A stretch of DNA of 15,167 nucleotides. Source: Anoxypelagibacter denitrificans. Lineage in GTDB: Bacteria > Pseudomonadota > Alphaproteobacteria > Pelagibacterales > Pelagibacteraceae. This document shows positions 1 through 7,646 of this stretch, piece by piece (position 1 is the first letter of the stretch; each line of letters starts with the position of its first letter). The position numbers and the translations under genes were made by a program. The notes below the pieces were generated by a model. That model was not told where the DNA came from. It was given only the letters and a program-made list of their open reading frames with translations, and searched no databases. Where the stretch lies: contig JAGFVZ010000023.1 of assembly GCA_017640265.1 (NCBI GenBank), positions 1-15,167 on the forward strand, given 5' to 3'.

Positions 1-208
1 CATATGCCTCATAGGTAATTTCATTGTTCTCGGCAAGCAGATGATAAAAAGGCTGATTTTTTCTCGGTCTAACATTCTTAGGTATAGACCGATACCATTC
101 TTCTGAATTATTGAATTCAAAATCAACGTCATAAATTACACCTCTAAAATTAAAGTATTTGTGTTTTACAATATCACCGATTGAAAATTTGGCCTGTTTT
201 TCGTTCAT
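1..208 (-). CDS. hspQ: HspQ heat-shock / hemimethylated-DNA-binding (YccV-like) protein, 3' end outside window
   Basis: This gene reads leftward from an ATG at 208-206 and runs off the left edge, leaving 69 codons. The translation starts MNEKQAKFSIGDIVKHKY and continues through a GVIYDVDFEF strand, a tryptophan-tyrosine pair and a NQPFYHLLAENN segment. That order matches the small beta-barrel YccV/HspQ family, whose members are about 100 residues long. In enterobacteria HspQ is a small cytosolic protein that binds hemimethylated DNA and acts as a specificity factor for Lon protease. The role here is taken from the family. The ATG is chosen because GDIVKHK aligns with the family N-terminus and a TATAAT box lies just upstream. 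The missing third is the C-terminal tail. Confidence 0.85.
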   Translation of the reverse strand, partial: MNEKQAKFSIGDIVKHKYFNFRGVIYDVDFEFNNSEEWYRSIPKNVRPRKNQPFYHLLAENNEITYEAY

Positions 209-231
209 TTCGATTTAGAATAGTAATATTT

Positions 232-259
232 ATTATAAAATCAATGAAAAAATATTAAA
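232..259 (-). promoter_or_regulatory. Putative hspQ promoter
   Basis: On the minus strand a perfect TATAAT (237-232) is preceded, 16 bases away, by a weak -35-like TTTAAT (259-254). Transcription would start near 225, giving a leader of under 20 bases before the hspQ ATG. In such AT-rich DNA a TATAAT can arise by chance, and the -35 match is poor. Confidence 0.35.
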
Positions 260-294
260 TATTAATTAAAATTTTTTTATGATAAATTTTAACT

Positions 295-843
295 GTGAAC
301 AAATCTTTTGTTAAATTCTTAACGGATTTTGGTCCGTTGTTCATTTTCTTCGTTGTCTATTATAAAAGTGGAAATAATTTAATAGTAGCCATCCCTCCAC
401 TTATTGTTGCAACAATCATTGCTATAATAATTGTTTACATTTTAGAAAAGCGAATACCCTACATTCCTCTTCTCGGTGGATTGTTAATATCCTTTTTTGG
501 AGGTTTAACAATTTATTTTCAAAATCCCATTTTCATATATTTAAAGCCAACCATAATTAATATTGTTTTTGCATTCACATTGTTCATAGGCAAAGTATTT
601 TTTAAAAAAAACTTTCTCAAAATTTTTTTTAAAGGCTCTCTTAAGCTAGGAGAAATCGGCTGGAATAAATTAATGTATAGATGGATTGGTTTTTTTATTT
701 TCTTAGCTATCTTAAATGAAATTGTTTGGAGAACACAAGGTCAGGAGGCTTGGGTTAATTTTAAAGTTTGGGGTATATTGTCATTGACTTTCGTATTTAC
801 TGCTTTTCAAATACCTTTAATTAATAAATACAAAAATGAATAA
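295..843 (+). CDS. yciB: Inner-membrane-spanning protein YciB (septation protein A family)
   Basis: The 182-residue protein opens with FVKFLTDFGPLFIFFVVYY and holds about five hydrophobic segments (roughly residues 10-25, 30-50, 57-75, 80-100 and 130-175). It ends with a WVNFKVWGILSLTFVFTAFQ stretch, the hallmark pattern of YciB/IspZ. Family members are inner-membrane proteins of about 180 residues linked to envelope synthesis and cell division. The start is GTG at 295: the in-frame ATG at 244 meets a stop after four codons, and the ATG at 279 is in another frame. No Shine-Dalgarno site is visible. The last codons overlap the next gene by 8 bases, so the two are probably cotranscribed. Confidence 0.9.
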   Translation: MNKSFVKFLTDFGPLFIFFVVYYKSGNNLIVAIPPLIVATIIAIIIVYILEKRIPYIPLLGGLLISFFGGLTIYFQNPIFIYLKPTIINIVFAFTLFIGKVFFKKNFLKIFFKGSLKLGEIGWNKLMYRWIGFFIFLAILNEIVWRTQGQEAWVNFKVWGILSLTFVFTAFQIPLINKYKNE

Positions 844-1177
844 GCTTAGATTAGTAGTCAATAATAAATTGAATCAAAAAGAAAATTTCTTTGTTAGAAA
901 GGAGCTGCAGACTATATTAAACCTCTATGCTCAAAAAGTTTCTTGTGGGGACTGGAAAGATTATGGTCTCTCTATTAATAAAAAAGAAATTTCTTTTGAT
1001 ATTTATCATAGAACATCTGAAGTTCCTATTTTCAAAATATCAAAAAATTTAAATCCAAAAAATAAAATTGAAAAATTTTATGTTCTAGATAAAAATAGCA
1101 ATGTAATTAAACAATCAGAAAATTTAGAAAATCTTATAAATAAAACTAAATGGGAAAAATTAAGACTAGTTAAATAG
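836..1177 (+). CDS. DUF2794 family protein
   Basis: This 113-residue soluble protein matches the alphaproteobacterial DUF2794 family. The diagnostic run is an FVRKELQTILNLYAQKV helix, then the GDWKDYGL motif, a strand ending in HRTSEVPIFKISK, and a short C-terminal FYVLD..SNVIKQSENLENLI segment. The family is nearly restricted to Alphaproteobacteria and has no assigned biochemical role. The ATG at 836 lies inside the last codons of yciB (8-base overlap), so translational coupling is likely. The stop at 1177 is one base from the stop of the oppositely oriented BI-1 gene, leaving no room for a terminator. No membrane segment or signal peptide is visible. Confidence 0.85.
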   Translation: MNKLRLVVNNKLNQKENFFVRKELQTILNLYAQKVSCGDWKDYGLSINKKEISFDIYHRTSEVPIFKISKNLNPKNKIEKFYVLDKNSNVIKQSENLENLINKTKWEKLRLVK

Positions 1178-1178
1178 T

Positions 1179-1946
1179 TTATCTTCTTTGACCAAAAAGC
1201 CTTAAAAGCATTATAAATAGGTTAATGAAATCTAAGTACAATGTTAAAGCTCCCATAACTGCTTTTTTGCCGATAATCTCACCGCTGTCACTTGCGAGAT
1301 ACATGTTCTTAATTTTTTGAGTGTCATAAGCAGTAAGACCAACAAAAATTAAAACACCAAGAATAGAAATTACATAATGCATCATTGTAGATTGCATAAA
1401 CATATTAACTATTGATGCAATTATGATTCCAATTAAACCCATCATTAAAAAAGATCCCAATTTTGTTAAATCTCTTTTTGTTGTGTATCCATAAATACTC
1501 ATTGCACCGAAAGTTCCTGCTGTAATGAAGAAAACTCGAGCAATACTCATTTGTGTATAAAATATAAATATTGAGGCTAACGATGCGCCCATCAATGCTG
1601 CAAAAATCCAAAAAGTTCCTTGCGCTTTGGATGCGCTCATTTTTCTAATTCCAAAACTCATATAAATAACAATTCCTAAGGGTGCTAACATTACTAGCCA
1701 TTTAAAACCTGAATTAAAAACTAATTCTCCGAATGGATTTGTTAATCCTGTCAAGCCAGTTGATCCCAACCTAATGTCCATACCGCCTGAAAACTCAAAA
1801 ACTATTAGAGAAACAATGCCAGTTAACAGAACGCCTGATGCCATGAAGTTATAAACCTTAAGCATATAAGCTCTAAGGCCTTCATCTATTACATGCGTCT
1901 CCGCGGCAGATACTTTTGATTGAATATTTTGTTTATTAAATTCCAT
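1179..1946 (-). CDS. Bax inhibitor-1 / YccA-YbhL family membrane protein
   Basis: The protein has about seven hydrophobic segments and the bacterial BI-1 pattern: an HVIDEGLRAYMLKVYNFMAS N-terminus, an internal SMSIYGYTTKRDL-like segment (as MSIYGYTTKRDL), and a C-terminal LTAYDTQKIK followed by GALTLYLDFINLFIMLLRL. The AYDTQ and LYLDFINLF motifs are diagnostic of the BI-1/YccA/YbhL group. Family members are inner-membrane proteins; some leak calcium in a pH-dependent way, while YccA interacts with FtsH. The exact role here is unknown. I prefer the ATG at 1946 (MEFNKQNIQ, 255 residues). An in-frame ATG at 1970 would add eight hydrophobic residues that are atypical at the family N-terminus. 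The gene converges on DUF2794 and diverges from the IalB gene. Confidence 0.88.
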   Translation of the reverse strand: MEFNKQNIQSKVSAAETHVIDEGLRAYMLKVYNFMASGVLLTGIVSLIVFEFSGGMDIRLGSTGLTGLTNPFGELVFNSGFKWLVMLAPLGIVIYMSFGIRKMSASKAQGTFWIFAALMGASLASIFIFYTQMSIARVFFITAGTFGAMSIYGYTTKRDLTKLGSFLMMGLIGIIIASIVNMFMQSTMMHYVISILGVLIFVGLTAYDTQKIKNMYLASDSGEIIGKKAVMGALTLYLDFINLFIMLLRLFGQRR

Positions 1947-1972
1947 AATTGAAATTACATATATTGCCATTC

Positions 1973-2001
1973 TTGCTAATTTTCAAGATGTTTTGTATAG
2001 A
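1973..2001 (+). promoter_or_regulatory. Putative promoter of the ialB-argG unit
   Basis: TTGCTA (1973-1978) and TATAGA (1996-2001) are separated by 17 bases, each matching four of six consensus positions. A start near 2008 would leave about 20 bases before the IalB ATG. The same TGTATA/TATACA core could serve as a -10 for the divergent BI-1 gene, so the two promoters may overlap. The matches are modest. Confidence 0.3.
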
Positions 2002-2027
2002 TTGTTTAAATTAATCAAAATAAAAAC

Positions 2028-2531
2028 ATGATAAAAAAAAGTTCATTACTATATTGCTTTCTAATCACTTTTATATCGTCAGTGACTTTTGCTGATGAGC
2101 CTAAGAGCGCTGGAAAATATAAAAATTGGGAAGCTTTTATTTACACCGATGACAAGGGTAAAGTTTGCTTTGCTCAAACAATACCAAAAGAAAGATCTCC
2201 AAAAGCTTTAAAGAGAGAAGCTTCAAGATTATTTGTAACTTTTAGAAAAGCAGAAAAAATTAAGAACGAAATTAGTGTTACAAGTGGACATATATATAGA
2301 CAGTCGTCGGTTACTGCAAAATCAGGCAAAAATAAATTTGAACTTTTTTCTCAAGGAAACTTTGCTTGGATACTTGATGGAGAAGAAGAATTTAATTTAA
2401 TTAAGACTATGAAAAAAGCAAGTAAGTTGGCCATTACAGCAACCGCAAAAAATGGAAATCAGACAAAAGATCTATATTCTATGATGGGCTTCACCAAGGC
2501 CTATAACGCTGCAAAAAAAAGTTGTGCCTAA
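2028..2531 (+). CDS. Invasion-associated locus B (IalB) family exported protein
   Basis: The 167-residue product has a lysine-led hydrophobic signal peptide (residues 1-22, cleavage likely after SVTFA before DEPKS). The mature part follows the IalB pattern: KNWEAFIYTDDKGKVCFAQ, then FVTFRKAEKIKNEISVTSGH, then a FELFSQGNFAWIL strand, then YSMMGFTKAYNAAKKSC at the end. Cys47 and Cys166 bracket the mature domain and could form a disulfide in the periplasm. IalB-family proteins are common in alphaproteobacteria. The name comes from Bartonella erythrocyte invasion, but most members, including those of free-living species, have no known invasion role. The final 8 bases overlap the argG start, which suggests cotranscription without an obvious functional link. 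Confidence 0.85.
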   Translation: MIKKSSLLYCFLITFISSVTFADEPKSAGKYKNWEAFIYTDDKGKVCFAQTIPKERSPKALKREASRLFVTFRKAEKIKNEISVTSGHIYRQSSVTAKSGKNKFELFSQGNFAWILDGEEEFNLIKTMKKASKLAITATAKNGNQTKDLYSMMGFTKAYNAAKKSCA

Positions 2532-3732
2532 AACCAAAAAGAAAAATAAAAAAAAAATCAAAATCATTTTAGCTTACTCAGGTGGTCTAGATACTTCGAT
2601 TATCCTTAAATGGCTTCAGGAAAATTATCACTCAGAAGTAATTGCCTACACAGCTGATATTGGTCAAAAAATGGATAAGAAAAAAATAATCAAAAATGCA
2701 AGAAGATTGGGTGCTAAAAATATTATTATTGAAAATTTAAAAAATACTTTTGTAAAAGATTACGTCTATCCCATGATTAGAGGGCATGCCCTGTATGAAG
2801 GAACCTACCTATTAGGAACTTCAATTGCCAGACCCTTAATTGCAAAAAGACAAATTGCTGTTGCAAAAAAATTTAAAGCTTTCGCGGTATCACATGGTTC
2901 AACCGGAAAAGGAAATGATCAAGTAAGATTTGAATTGGGATATTATTATTTTGGTCCAAAAATTAAAGTTATTGCTCCCTGGAGAATATGGAAATTAAAA
3001 TCAAGATCAGATTTAATTAGATATGCAAAAAAACATAATATTCCTATACCTAAAGATAAAAAAGGGGCTCCGCCTTTCTCGGTTGACGATAATCTTTACC
3101 ACACTTCAACTGAAGGAAAAATTTTAGAAGATCCTAAAAATCAAGCTCCAGAATATATTTTTCAAAGAACTGTTTCGCCAGAAAAAGCTCCGAACAAAGC
3201 TTCATACATAACTATTGGATTTAAAAATGGAGATCCTGTTTCAGTGAATAATAAAAAATTATCTCCTGAAAAACTTCTCGAAAAATTAAATATAGCTGCG
3301 GGGAGAAATGGTATTGGAAGAGTTGATCTTGTAGAGAATAGATTTATTGGAATTAAATCTAGAGGAATCTACGAAACACCGGGTGGAACTCTTCTAATGA
3401 TTGCACATAGAGCAATAGAGTCGATCACTTTGGATAAACATACTATGCATAAAAAGGATGAAGTTATGCCAAGGTATGCAGAACTCATTTACAATGGTTT
3501 TTGGTTTTCAAAGGCTAGATTTAAATTGCAAAAAATAGTTGATCTTAAAAAAAATCAAGTAAATGGATTAGTTAAGCTTAAGTTATATAAAGGAAATGTT
3601 ACAATTGTTTCAAGACAGACCAAAAGCAAAGCTTATTCCATTAAAAAAGTTTCATTTGAAGAAAATAAATCGTTTAAAAAATCAAAGGTTCAAAAATTTA
3701 TATCAAGCGCAGCAAGAAAGCTAAGAACTTAG
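2524..3732 (+). CDS. argG: Argininosuccinate synthase
   Basis: The 402-residue enzyme condenses citrulline and aspartate with ATP to argininosuccinate, the penultimate step of arginine synthesis, in the cytosol. The PP-loop AYSGGLDTS is at residues 17-25 and the second signature HGSTGKGNDQVRFE at 124-137. The family tail GGTLLMIAHRAIESITLD and KDEVMPRYAELIYNGFWFS are also present. The length is normal. GTG at 2524 is the only usable start upstream of the PP-loop in this frame. It overlaps the IalB gene by 8 bases and adds a very basic N-terminus (MPKTKKKNKKK) before the enzyme fold. The 3' end overlaps convergent folD by 12 bases. Confidence 0.96.
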   Translation: MPKTKKKNKKKIKIILAYSGGLDTSIILKWLQENYHSEVIAYTADIGQKMDKKKIIKNARRLGAKNIIIENLKNTFVKDYVYPMIRGHALYEGTYLLGTSIARPLIAKRQIAVAKKFKAFAVSHGSTGKGNDQVRFELGYYYFGPKIKVIAPWRIWKLKSRSDLIRYAKKHNIPIPKDKKGAPPFSVDDNLYHTSTEGKILEDPKNQAPEYIFQRTVSPEKAPNKASYITIGFKNGDPVSVNNKKLSPEKLLEKLNIAAGRNGIGRVDLVENRFIGIKSRGIYETPGGTLLMIAHRAIESITLDKHTMHKKDEVMPRYAELIYNGFWFSKARFKLQKIVDLKKNQVNGLVKLKLYKGNVTIVSRQTKSKAYSIKKVSFEENKSFKKSKVQKFISSAARKLRT

Positions 3733-3733
3733 C
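3720..3733. terminator. Short inverted repeat at the argG/folD tail-to-tail overlap
   Basis: GCTAAGAACTTAGC is a perfect inverted repeat (five-pair stem, four-base loop) containing both stop codons of the overlapping convergent genes. On the plus strand a T-rich run begins about seven bases later. It could act as a weak terminator encoded inside both genes, but the stem is short and the T-run is displaced. Confidence 0.3.
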
Positions 3734-4575
3734 CTAGATTTATTTTTTTTAAAACATTCAATAGTATTACTAAGTAAGCAAGCAATTGTCATGGGACCTA
3801 CACCGCCAGGAACTGGGGTGATTGCTTTTGCTACTTTTGAAACTTCATCAAAATCAACATCACCTACCAAACCAGAATCAGTTTTATTAATTCCGACATC
3901 AATAACTATTGCGTCTTTTTTCACCCAATCTCCTTTTATCAATTTTGCTCTTCCTACAGCAGCTATAATTATGTCTGCTCTATTACATTCTGCCTTTAAA
4001 TCTTTTGTTTTTGAATGAGTAATGGTTACAGTACAATTCTCTTTCAAAAGTAGTTGTGTCATAGGTTTTCCGTTTAGGTTAGATCTTCCAATGACAACAG
4101 CATGTTTTCCATTTAAATTTTTTTCAATTTTTTTAATCAGTAAATAGCAGCCAAGTGGGGTGCAAGGAATGCTGCTGTCATACCCTGAGGATAAATTTCC
4201 TACATTTACAGGATGAAAGCCATCAACATCCTTAACAGGATCTATGGTTTCTATAACTTTTCTTTTATCTATATGCTTTGGCAACGGTAATTGAACCAAA
4301 ATACCAGAAACTTTATTATCACTATTAAGCTCTTTAATTTTATTTAAAACAACTTTTTCTTCTACGTCCTCAGGATATTTGATCACCTGAGAATTAATGC
4401 CAACTTCAATTGCAAACTTTTCTTTATTTCTTACGTAAATTTTACTTGGCGGATCTTCTCCAATTAAAATTACCGTCAAGCCTGGGACTGTATTATAAGT
4501 AGACTTTAGTTCTATTATTTTTTTTTTTAACTCTTCTCTTAATTCGGCAGCCGCTTTTTTTCCATCTAAAATCAT
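3721..4575 (-). CDS. folD: Bifunctional methylenetetrahydrofolate dehydrogenase / methenyl-THF cyclohydrolase
   Basis: FolD interconverts 5,10-methylene-, 5,10-methenyl- and 10-formyl-THF, using NADP, and supplies one-carbon units. Counting from the chosen start, Tyr47 and the catalytic Lys51 lie in the IYVRNKEKF segment. Gln95 is in GILVQLPLP and Asp118 in DPVKDVDGFHP. The nucleotide-binding GRSNLNGKPMTQLL and the C-terminal PVPGGVGPMTIACLLSNT are both present. The length is 284 residues, as expected. I start at the ATG at 4575 (MILDGKKAA); a TTG two codons upstream would overlap the yggT stop and is less likely. This is the last gene of the hemC-hemD-mscS-yggT-folD run. Its end overlaps argG by 12 bases on the opposite strand. 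Confidence 0.95.
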   Translation of the reverse strand: MILDGKKAAAELREELKKKIIELKSTYNTVPGLTVILIGEDPPSKIYVRNKEKFAIEVGINSQVIKYPEDVEEKVVLNKIKELNSDNKVSGILVQLPLPKHIDKRKVIETIDPVKDVDGFHPVNVGNLSSGYDSSIPCTPLGCYLLIKKIEKNLNGKHAVVIGRSNLNGKPMTQLLLKENCTVTITHSKTKDLKAECNRADIIIAAVGRAKLIKGDWVKKDAIVIDVGINKTDSGLVGDVDFDEVSKVAKAITPVPGGVGPMTIACLLSNTIECFKKNKSRLSS

Positions 4576-4577
4576 AT

Positions 4578-4868
4578 TCAAAACATTCCTGGCGCAAGAT
4601 ACTCAAAGATTAAATTTCTTAAAAACATTAATAGTAAAATCAATACCACAGGTGAAACATCTATGTTGCCAAGGTTCGGTAAAAAATTCCTTATAGGTCT
4701 TAGCAATGGATCAGTTATTTTATAACTTATATCAAGCAATGAATAAACAAGTCGATTTGAAGTGTTAAGAACATTGAAGGCTATTAGCCAACTCAAAAGA
4801 GCATTGATGATCAAAATCCAAATGTAAATAGTGATTACGCTATCAAGTAAAATTAAAACAGATTTCAT
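4578..4868 (-). CDS. YggT family small inner-membrane protein
   Basis: The 96-residue protein has two hydrophobic blocks, at about residues 3-30 (ending NALLSWLIAFNV) and 72-90. Between them is the conserved YggT segment in which a helix leads to TDPLLRPIRNFLPNLGNIDVSPVV. The DPLLRPIR and DVSPVV elements are diagnostic of the family. YggT proteins are found across bacteria and in plastids (Ycf19-like). They have been associated with membrane organisation and osmotic tolerance, but no biochemical activity is established. Its ATG overlaps the mscS stop by one base (TAATG) and its stop lies two bases before the folD ATG. Pairing with a mechanosensitive channel gene suits an envelope or osmotic role, but that is inference. 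Confidence 0.88.
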   Translation of the reverse strand: MKSVLILLDSVITIYIWILIINALLSWLIAFNVLNTSNRLVYSLLDISYKITDPLLRPIRNFLPNLGNIDVSPVVLILLLMFLRNLIFEYLAPGMF

Positions 4869-5959
4869 TATTTTTTCTCCACGTAAATTGATTGGCTAGG
4901 AAATGCAAAAGAGGCATTATTTTTTTCCACAATTTGTTTAATTTCTATTGCTAGACGTTCTTTAACTTTAAGCCACTCTGACCAATCATTAGTTTTGGCA
5001 AAACACCTTACGTACATGTCAATTGAACTATCAGAAAATTTATCTATTCTGACCGCATGTTCTGTACTTTCGCTAATTTTAAAATCTTTGGATGTTGTAA
5101 TATATTTTTCTATTTCGTCCCTAATTTTTTTAAGCTGCTCTACAGTAGTATTGTACTGCAATGTTATGAACCAATTAATTCTCCAATGGGTCGTTTCGCT
5201 TATATTAACTACAGCATTTTCTGCAAATTGAGCATTAGGAATTGTCGCTATTGATTTATCAAATTTTCTAACTACTGTTGATCTAAATCCAATACGTTCA
5301 ACAACACCTTCAATGACATCTTCAACATATATCCAGTCTCCAATTTTGAATCTTTTTTCTACTAAAACTAATATGCCTGATATTAGATTTTTAAATAGGT
5401 CCTGAGCACCAAGGGCAACTGCTACGCCAAATAAACCAAGTCCTGCAATGATAGGAGCAATTTTAATGCCCCATATGTCCAAGGTGGCAGCAAAACCGAA
5501 AAATATAATTAAAATTTTATTTGCCTTAATGATCCAATTTAATAAATCCCTAGAAAATAGTTGCTCCACTTTTTTAATTAAATAAGTTATGGGTTCTACA
5601 ATCTGATGGATTAACCAAAATATTAAAATTGTTATTAAAGACCGATTTACATTATCTACAAATGCTAACGTTTTTCCATCAAAGTCCATGTAAGAAGTTG
5701 CTACAAAAACACCCAAAACGATTGGCAAAAACTTTACTGGTCCCTCGGATGCTTTAACCAACGCGTCATCAAATTGGTTTGTTGTTTTGGCAACATACTT
5801 TTGAAGTCTTTTGAGAATAAATTTTGCTATCAAACCTCGTAATATCAAAAAGAAAAGTAGAATAAAAATTGCAATACTTATTTTACTAAAATCAACACCT
5901 GCAATGCCCATGCTCCAAATTTCAACAAATAAATTTACAAATTTTTCAAAAATATTCAT
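4868..5959 (-). CDS. MscS-family mechanosensitive ion channel
   Basis: The 363-residue protein has about five hydrophobic segments before a soluble C-terminal part. These lie near residues 27-47, 74-92, 106-128, 144-160 and the pore helix at about 165-192. The pore helix carries the small-residue pattern GLGLFGVAVALGAQDLFKN, followed by a beta domain (GDWIYVEDVIEGVVERIGFRSTVV, then the IPNA motif). That order defines the MscS fold. These channels open under membrane tension and release solutes during hypo-osmotic shock. The N-terminus is longer than in E. coli MscS, giving extra membrane helices, as in several larger subfamilies. The start overlaps the hemD stop as ATGA, and yggT follows with a one-base overlap. 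Confidence 0.9.
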   Translation of the reverse strand: MNIFEKFVNLFVEIWSMGIAGVDFSKISIAIFILLFFLILRGLIAKFILKRLQKYVAKTTNQFDDALVKASEGPVKFLPIVLGVFVATSYMDFDGKTLAFVDNVNRSLITILIFWLIHQIVEPITYLIKKVEQLFSRDLLNWIIKANKILIIFFGFAATLDIWGIKIAPIIAGLGLFGVAVALGAQDLFKNLISGILVLVEKRFKIGDWIYVEDVIEGVVERIGFRSTVVRKFDKSIATIPNAQFAENAVVNISETTHWRINWFITLQYNTTVEQLKKIRDEIEKYITTSKDFKISESTEHAVRIDKFSDSSIDMYVRCFAKTNDWSEWLKVKERLAIEIKQIVEKNNASFAFPSQSIYVEKK

Positions 5960-6666
5960 TTTTTCAATTGTTCAATTTTAATTAATTCTTCACCTGGGTT
6001 AAATTTATCAATTTTTTTCCATTTGTTATTTTTAAAATACTCAACGATCTTGTTACTCATACATGCAACAACTGATTCTTTCAATAATTGATATAAAGAA
6101 TATTTTTCAACAATTTTTATCAAACCTTCTGCGCCTCTTGAAGAATAAATAAATATAACATCGGGTAAGTGCTCTTTAATTTTTTTGATACTTTCCTTGT
6201 CAACCTCGGAAATAACTTTGGAAGAATAAGTAACCACTTTGTTAATTTTTAGACCTTCTGCTTTTAGTTCTTTTTCTAAATCAAAACTAGTGTGATCTCC
6301 ACAAAGGTAAATAATCTTTTTAAGATTGTTATTTTTTTCTGAATTGATTATTAAATTTTTTAAAGCATTGACTGAACCCTCGGCTGAAATAGTATTTAAA
6401 AATCCAAAATTTTTAGCCACTTTTTCGGTAAATCTTCCAACACAATAACATTTAATTTTTTTATTCTTTTGAACATGTTCCTGAATACTCCTTACTGCAT
6501 TCGCGCTAGTAAATATTGCAATTTCATAGTCTTTTAAATTTATTTCTTTTACATCCAAGTAATCAATTTTTAGAAGAGGAATATGCGTAAAATCATAACT
6601 TCTTTTTTTTAGTTCTAAAATAATTTCAAAACTATCCTGAATTGGTCTAGTAACTAATACATGCAT
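5956..6666 (-). CDS. hemD: Uroporphyrinogen-III synthase
   Basis: HemD closes hydroxymethylbilane, the HemC product, into uroporphyrinogen III with inversion of ring D. The family is poorly conserved in sequence, but several marks fit. The N-terminus is VLVTRPIQDS, followed by an IAIFTSANAVRSI-type segment (seen as AIFTSANAVRS near residues 50-60) and CYCVGRFTEKVAKNFGF. Further along are a YLCGDHTS turn and a C-terminal FIYSSRGAEGLI. The length of 236 residues is normal. Its ATG overlaps the hemC stop by one base (TAATG) and its stop overlaps the mscS ATG by four bases. Position directly after hemC supports the call. Confidence 0.93.
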   Translation of the reverse strand: MHVLVTRPIQDSFEIILELKKRSYDFTHIPLLKIDYLDVKEINLKDYEIAIFTSANAVRSIQEHVQKNKKIKCYCVGRFTEKVAKNFGFLNTISAEGSVNALKNLIINSEKNNNLKKIIYLCGDHTSFDLEKELKAEGLKINKVVTYSSKVISEVDKESIKKIKEHLPDVIFIYSSRGAEGLIKIVEKYSLYQLLKESVVACMSNKIVEYFKNNKWKKIDKFNPGEELIKIEQLKK

Positions 6667-7583
6667 TATTTGCCTTTAAATTTATTTCCTGCTTTTTCTA
6701 AAAGTTTAGTGCCAACTTCTTTGCCAATATTTTTTGCTTCAACCTTTTCACCTTCTAATTCATAAAAGAATGATTCTGTTCCATTATCCGAAAAAAGTTG
6801 ACATTTAAAAAAAATTTTATTTTCTACAATTGTTGCTAAACCACCTACAGCAGTAGCGCAATCTCCTCCGATAATCTTTAACATTTCTCTTTCAGCAGTG
6901 GCACAGAATTCTGTATCTTTATGATTAATCTTTTGAAGAATTTCAAAAATATCTTCATTGTTTTTTTTATATTGAACTGCAATTATTCCTTGACCAATCG
7001 AAGGAAGCATTTCATCAATTGTAAAAATTTGTTTAATTTCTTTTTGTAAATTTAAGCTAATTAAACCTGCATAAGCTAAAATAATGCCATCAAATTCTTT
7101 ATTTTTTAATTTTGATATTCTTGTATCTATATTGCCTCTAATATCTTGATAAATCAGTTTATTGTTTAAAAGTTGCGCTTGAGCTTTTCTTCTAAAAGAA
7201 CTTGTCCCAATAACAGATTTTTCATCACATTCGTTTAACTTTTTAAAATTGTTGCTAAGAAAAACATCCCTTGGATCATTTCTTTTTATATATGATCCAA
7301 TTTCCAAACCTTCTTTTTCATTTGAGTCCATATCTTTTAAAGAATGGATGGCAATAGTAATTTCATCGTTAAATAATTTTTCTTCTATTTCTTTACAAAA
7401 TAAATTTTTTCCGCCAATTTTTGATAGTTTTACGTCCTTTCTTTTATCGCCAGTAGTACTGATTGTTTTAATATCAATTAAAATTTCTAAACCTTTATTG
7501 GCCTGAATTAACAAATTTTTTACTTTTTGAGCATAAGCTAAAGATAGCTTACTACCTCTGGTTCCAATTAAAATTTTTTTCAT
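6666..7583 (-). CDS. hemC: Porphobilinogen deaminase (hydroxymethylbilane synthase)
   Basis: HemC polymerises four porphobilinogen units into hydroxymethylbilane on a covalent dipyrromethane cofactor. The 305-residue protein opens with ILIGTRGSKLSLAYAQKV. The catalytic aspartate is Asp84 in AIHSLKDMDS, the substrate-binding arginines are Arg131 and Arg132 in GTSSFRRKAQ, and the cofactor cysteine is Cys242 in GGDCATAVGG. All fall at the same residue numbers as in the E. coli enzyme. It is the first gene of the leftward five-gene run and is divergent from tsaD across a 63-base gap, an arrangement common in alphaproteobacteria. No Shine-Dalgarno site is evident. Confidence 0.97.
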   Translation of the reverse strand: MKKILIGTRGSKLSLAYAQKVKNLLIQANKGLEILIDIKTISTTGDKRKDVKLSKIGGKNLFCKEIEEKLFNDEITIAIHSLKDMDSNEKEGLEIGSYIKRNDPRDVFLSNNFKKLNECDEKSVIGTSSFRRKAQAQLLNNKLIYQDIRGNIDTRISKLKNKEFDGIILAYAGLISLNLQKEIKQIFTIDEMLPSIGQGIIAVQYKKNNEDIFEILQKINHKDTEFCATAEREMLKIIGGDCATAVGGLATIVENKIFFKCQLFSDNGTESFFYELEGEKVEAKNIGKEVGTKLLEKAGNKFKGK

Positions 7584-7646
7584 TAAATATTTATTCTTTT
7601 AGTTTAAATATTTTATACTATATCTAATAAAAAAATTATAAAATTT
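7584..7646. promoter_or_regulatory. Divergent hemC/tsaD promoter region
   Basis: This 63-base, almost purely A/T gap must hold both promoters. A TATACT at 7614-7619 is a reasonable -10 for tsaD. Its complement overlaps a TATAAA (7617-7612) that could serve hemC. No convincing -35 is visible for either, so individual promoters are not called. Confidence 0.4.

Noticed and set aside
1405..1611. 68-codon minus-strand frame within the BI-1 gene
   Set aside because: It is an alternative frame of the clearly conserved BI-1 coding sequence.
3791..4018. 75-codon plus-strand frame opposite folD
   Set aside because: It is antisense to intact conserved folD codons and its translation resembles no family; the same holds for frames opposite mscS (4995-5254), hemC (7249-7506), glcB (10157-10626) and aceA (12211-12597).
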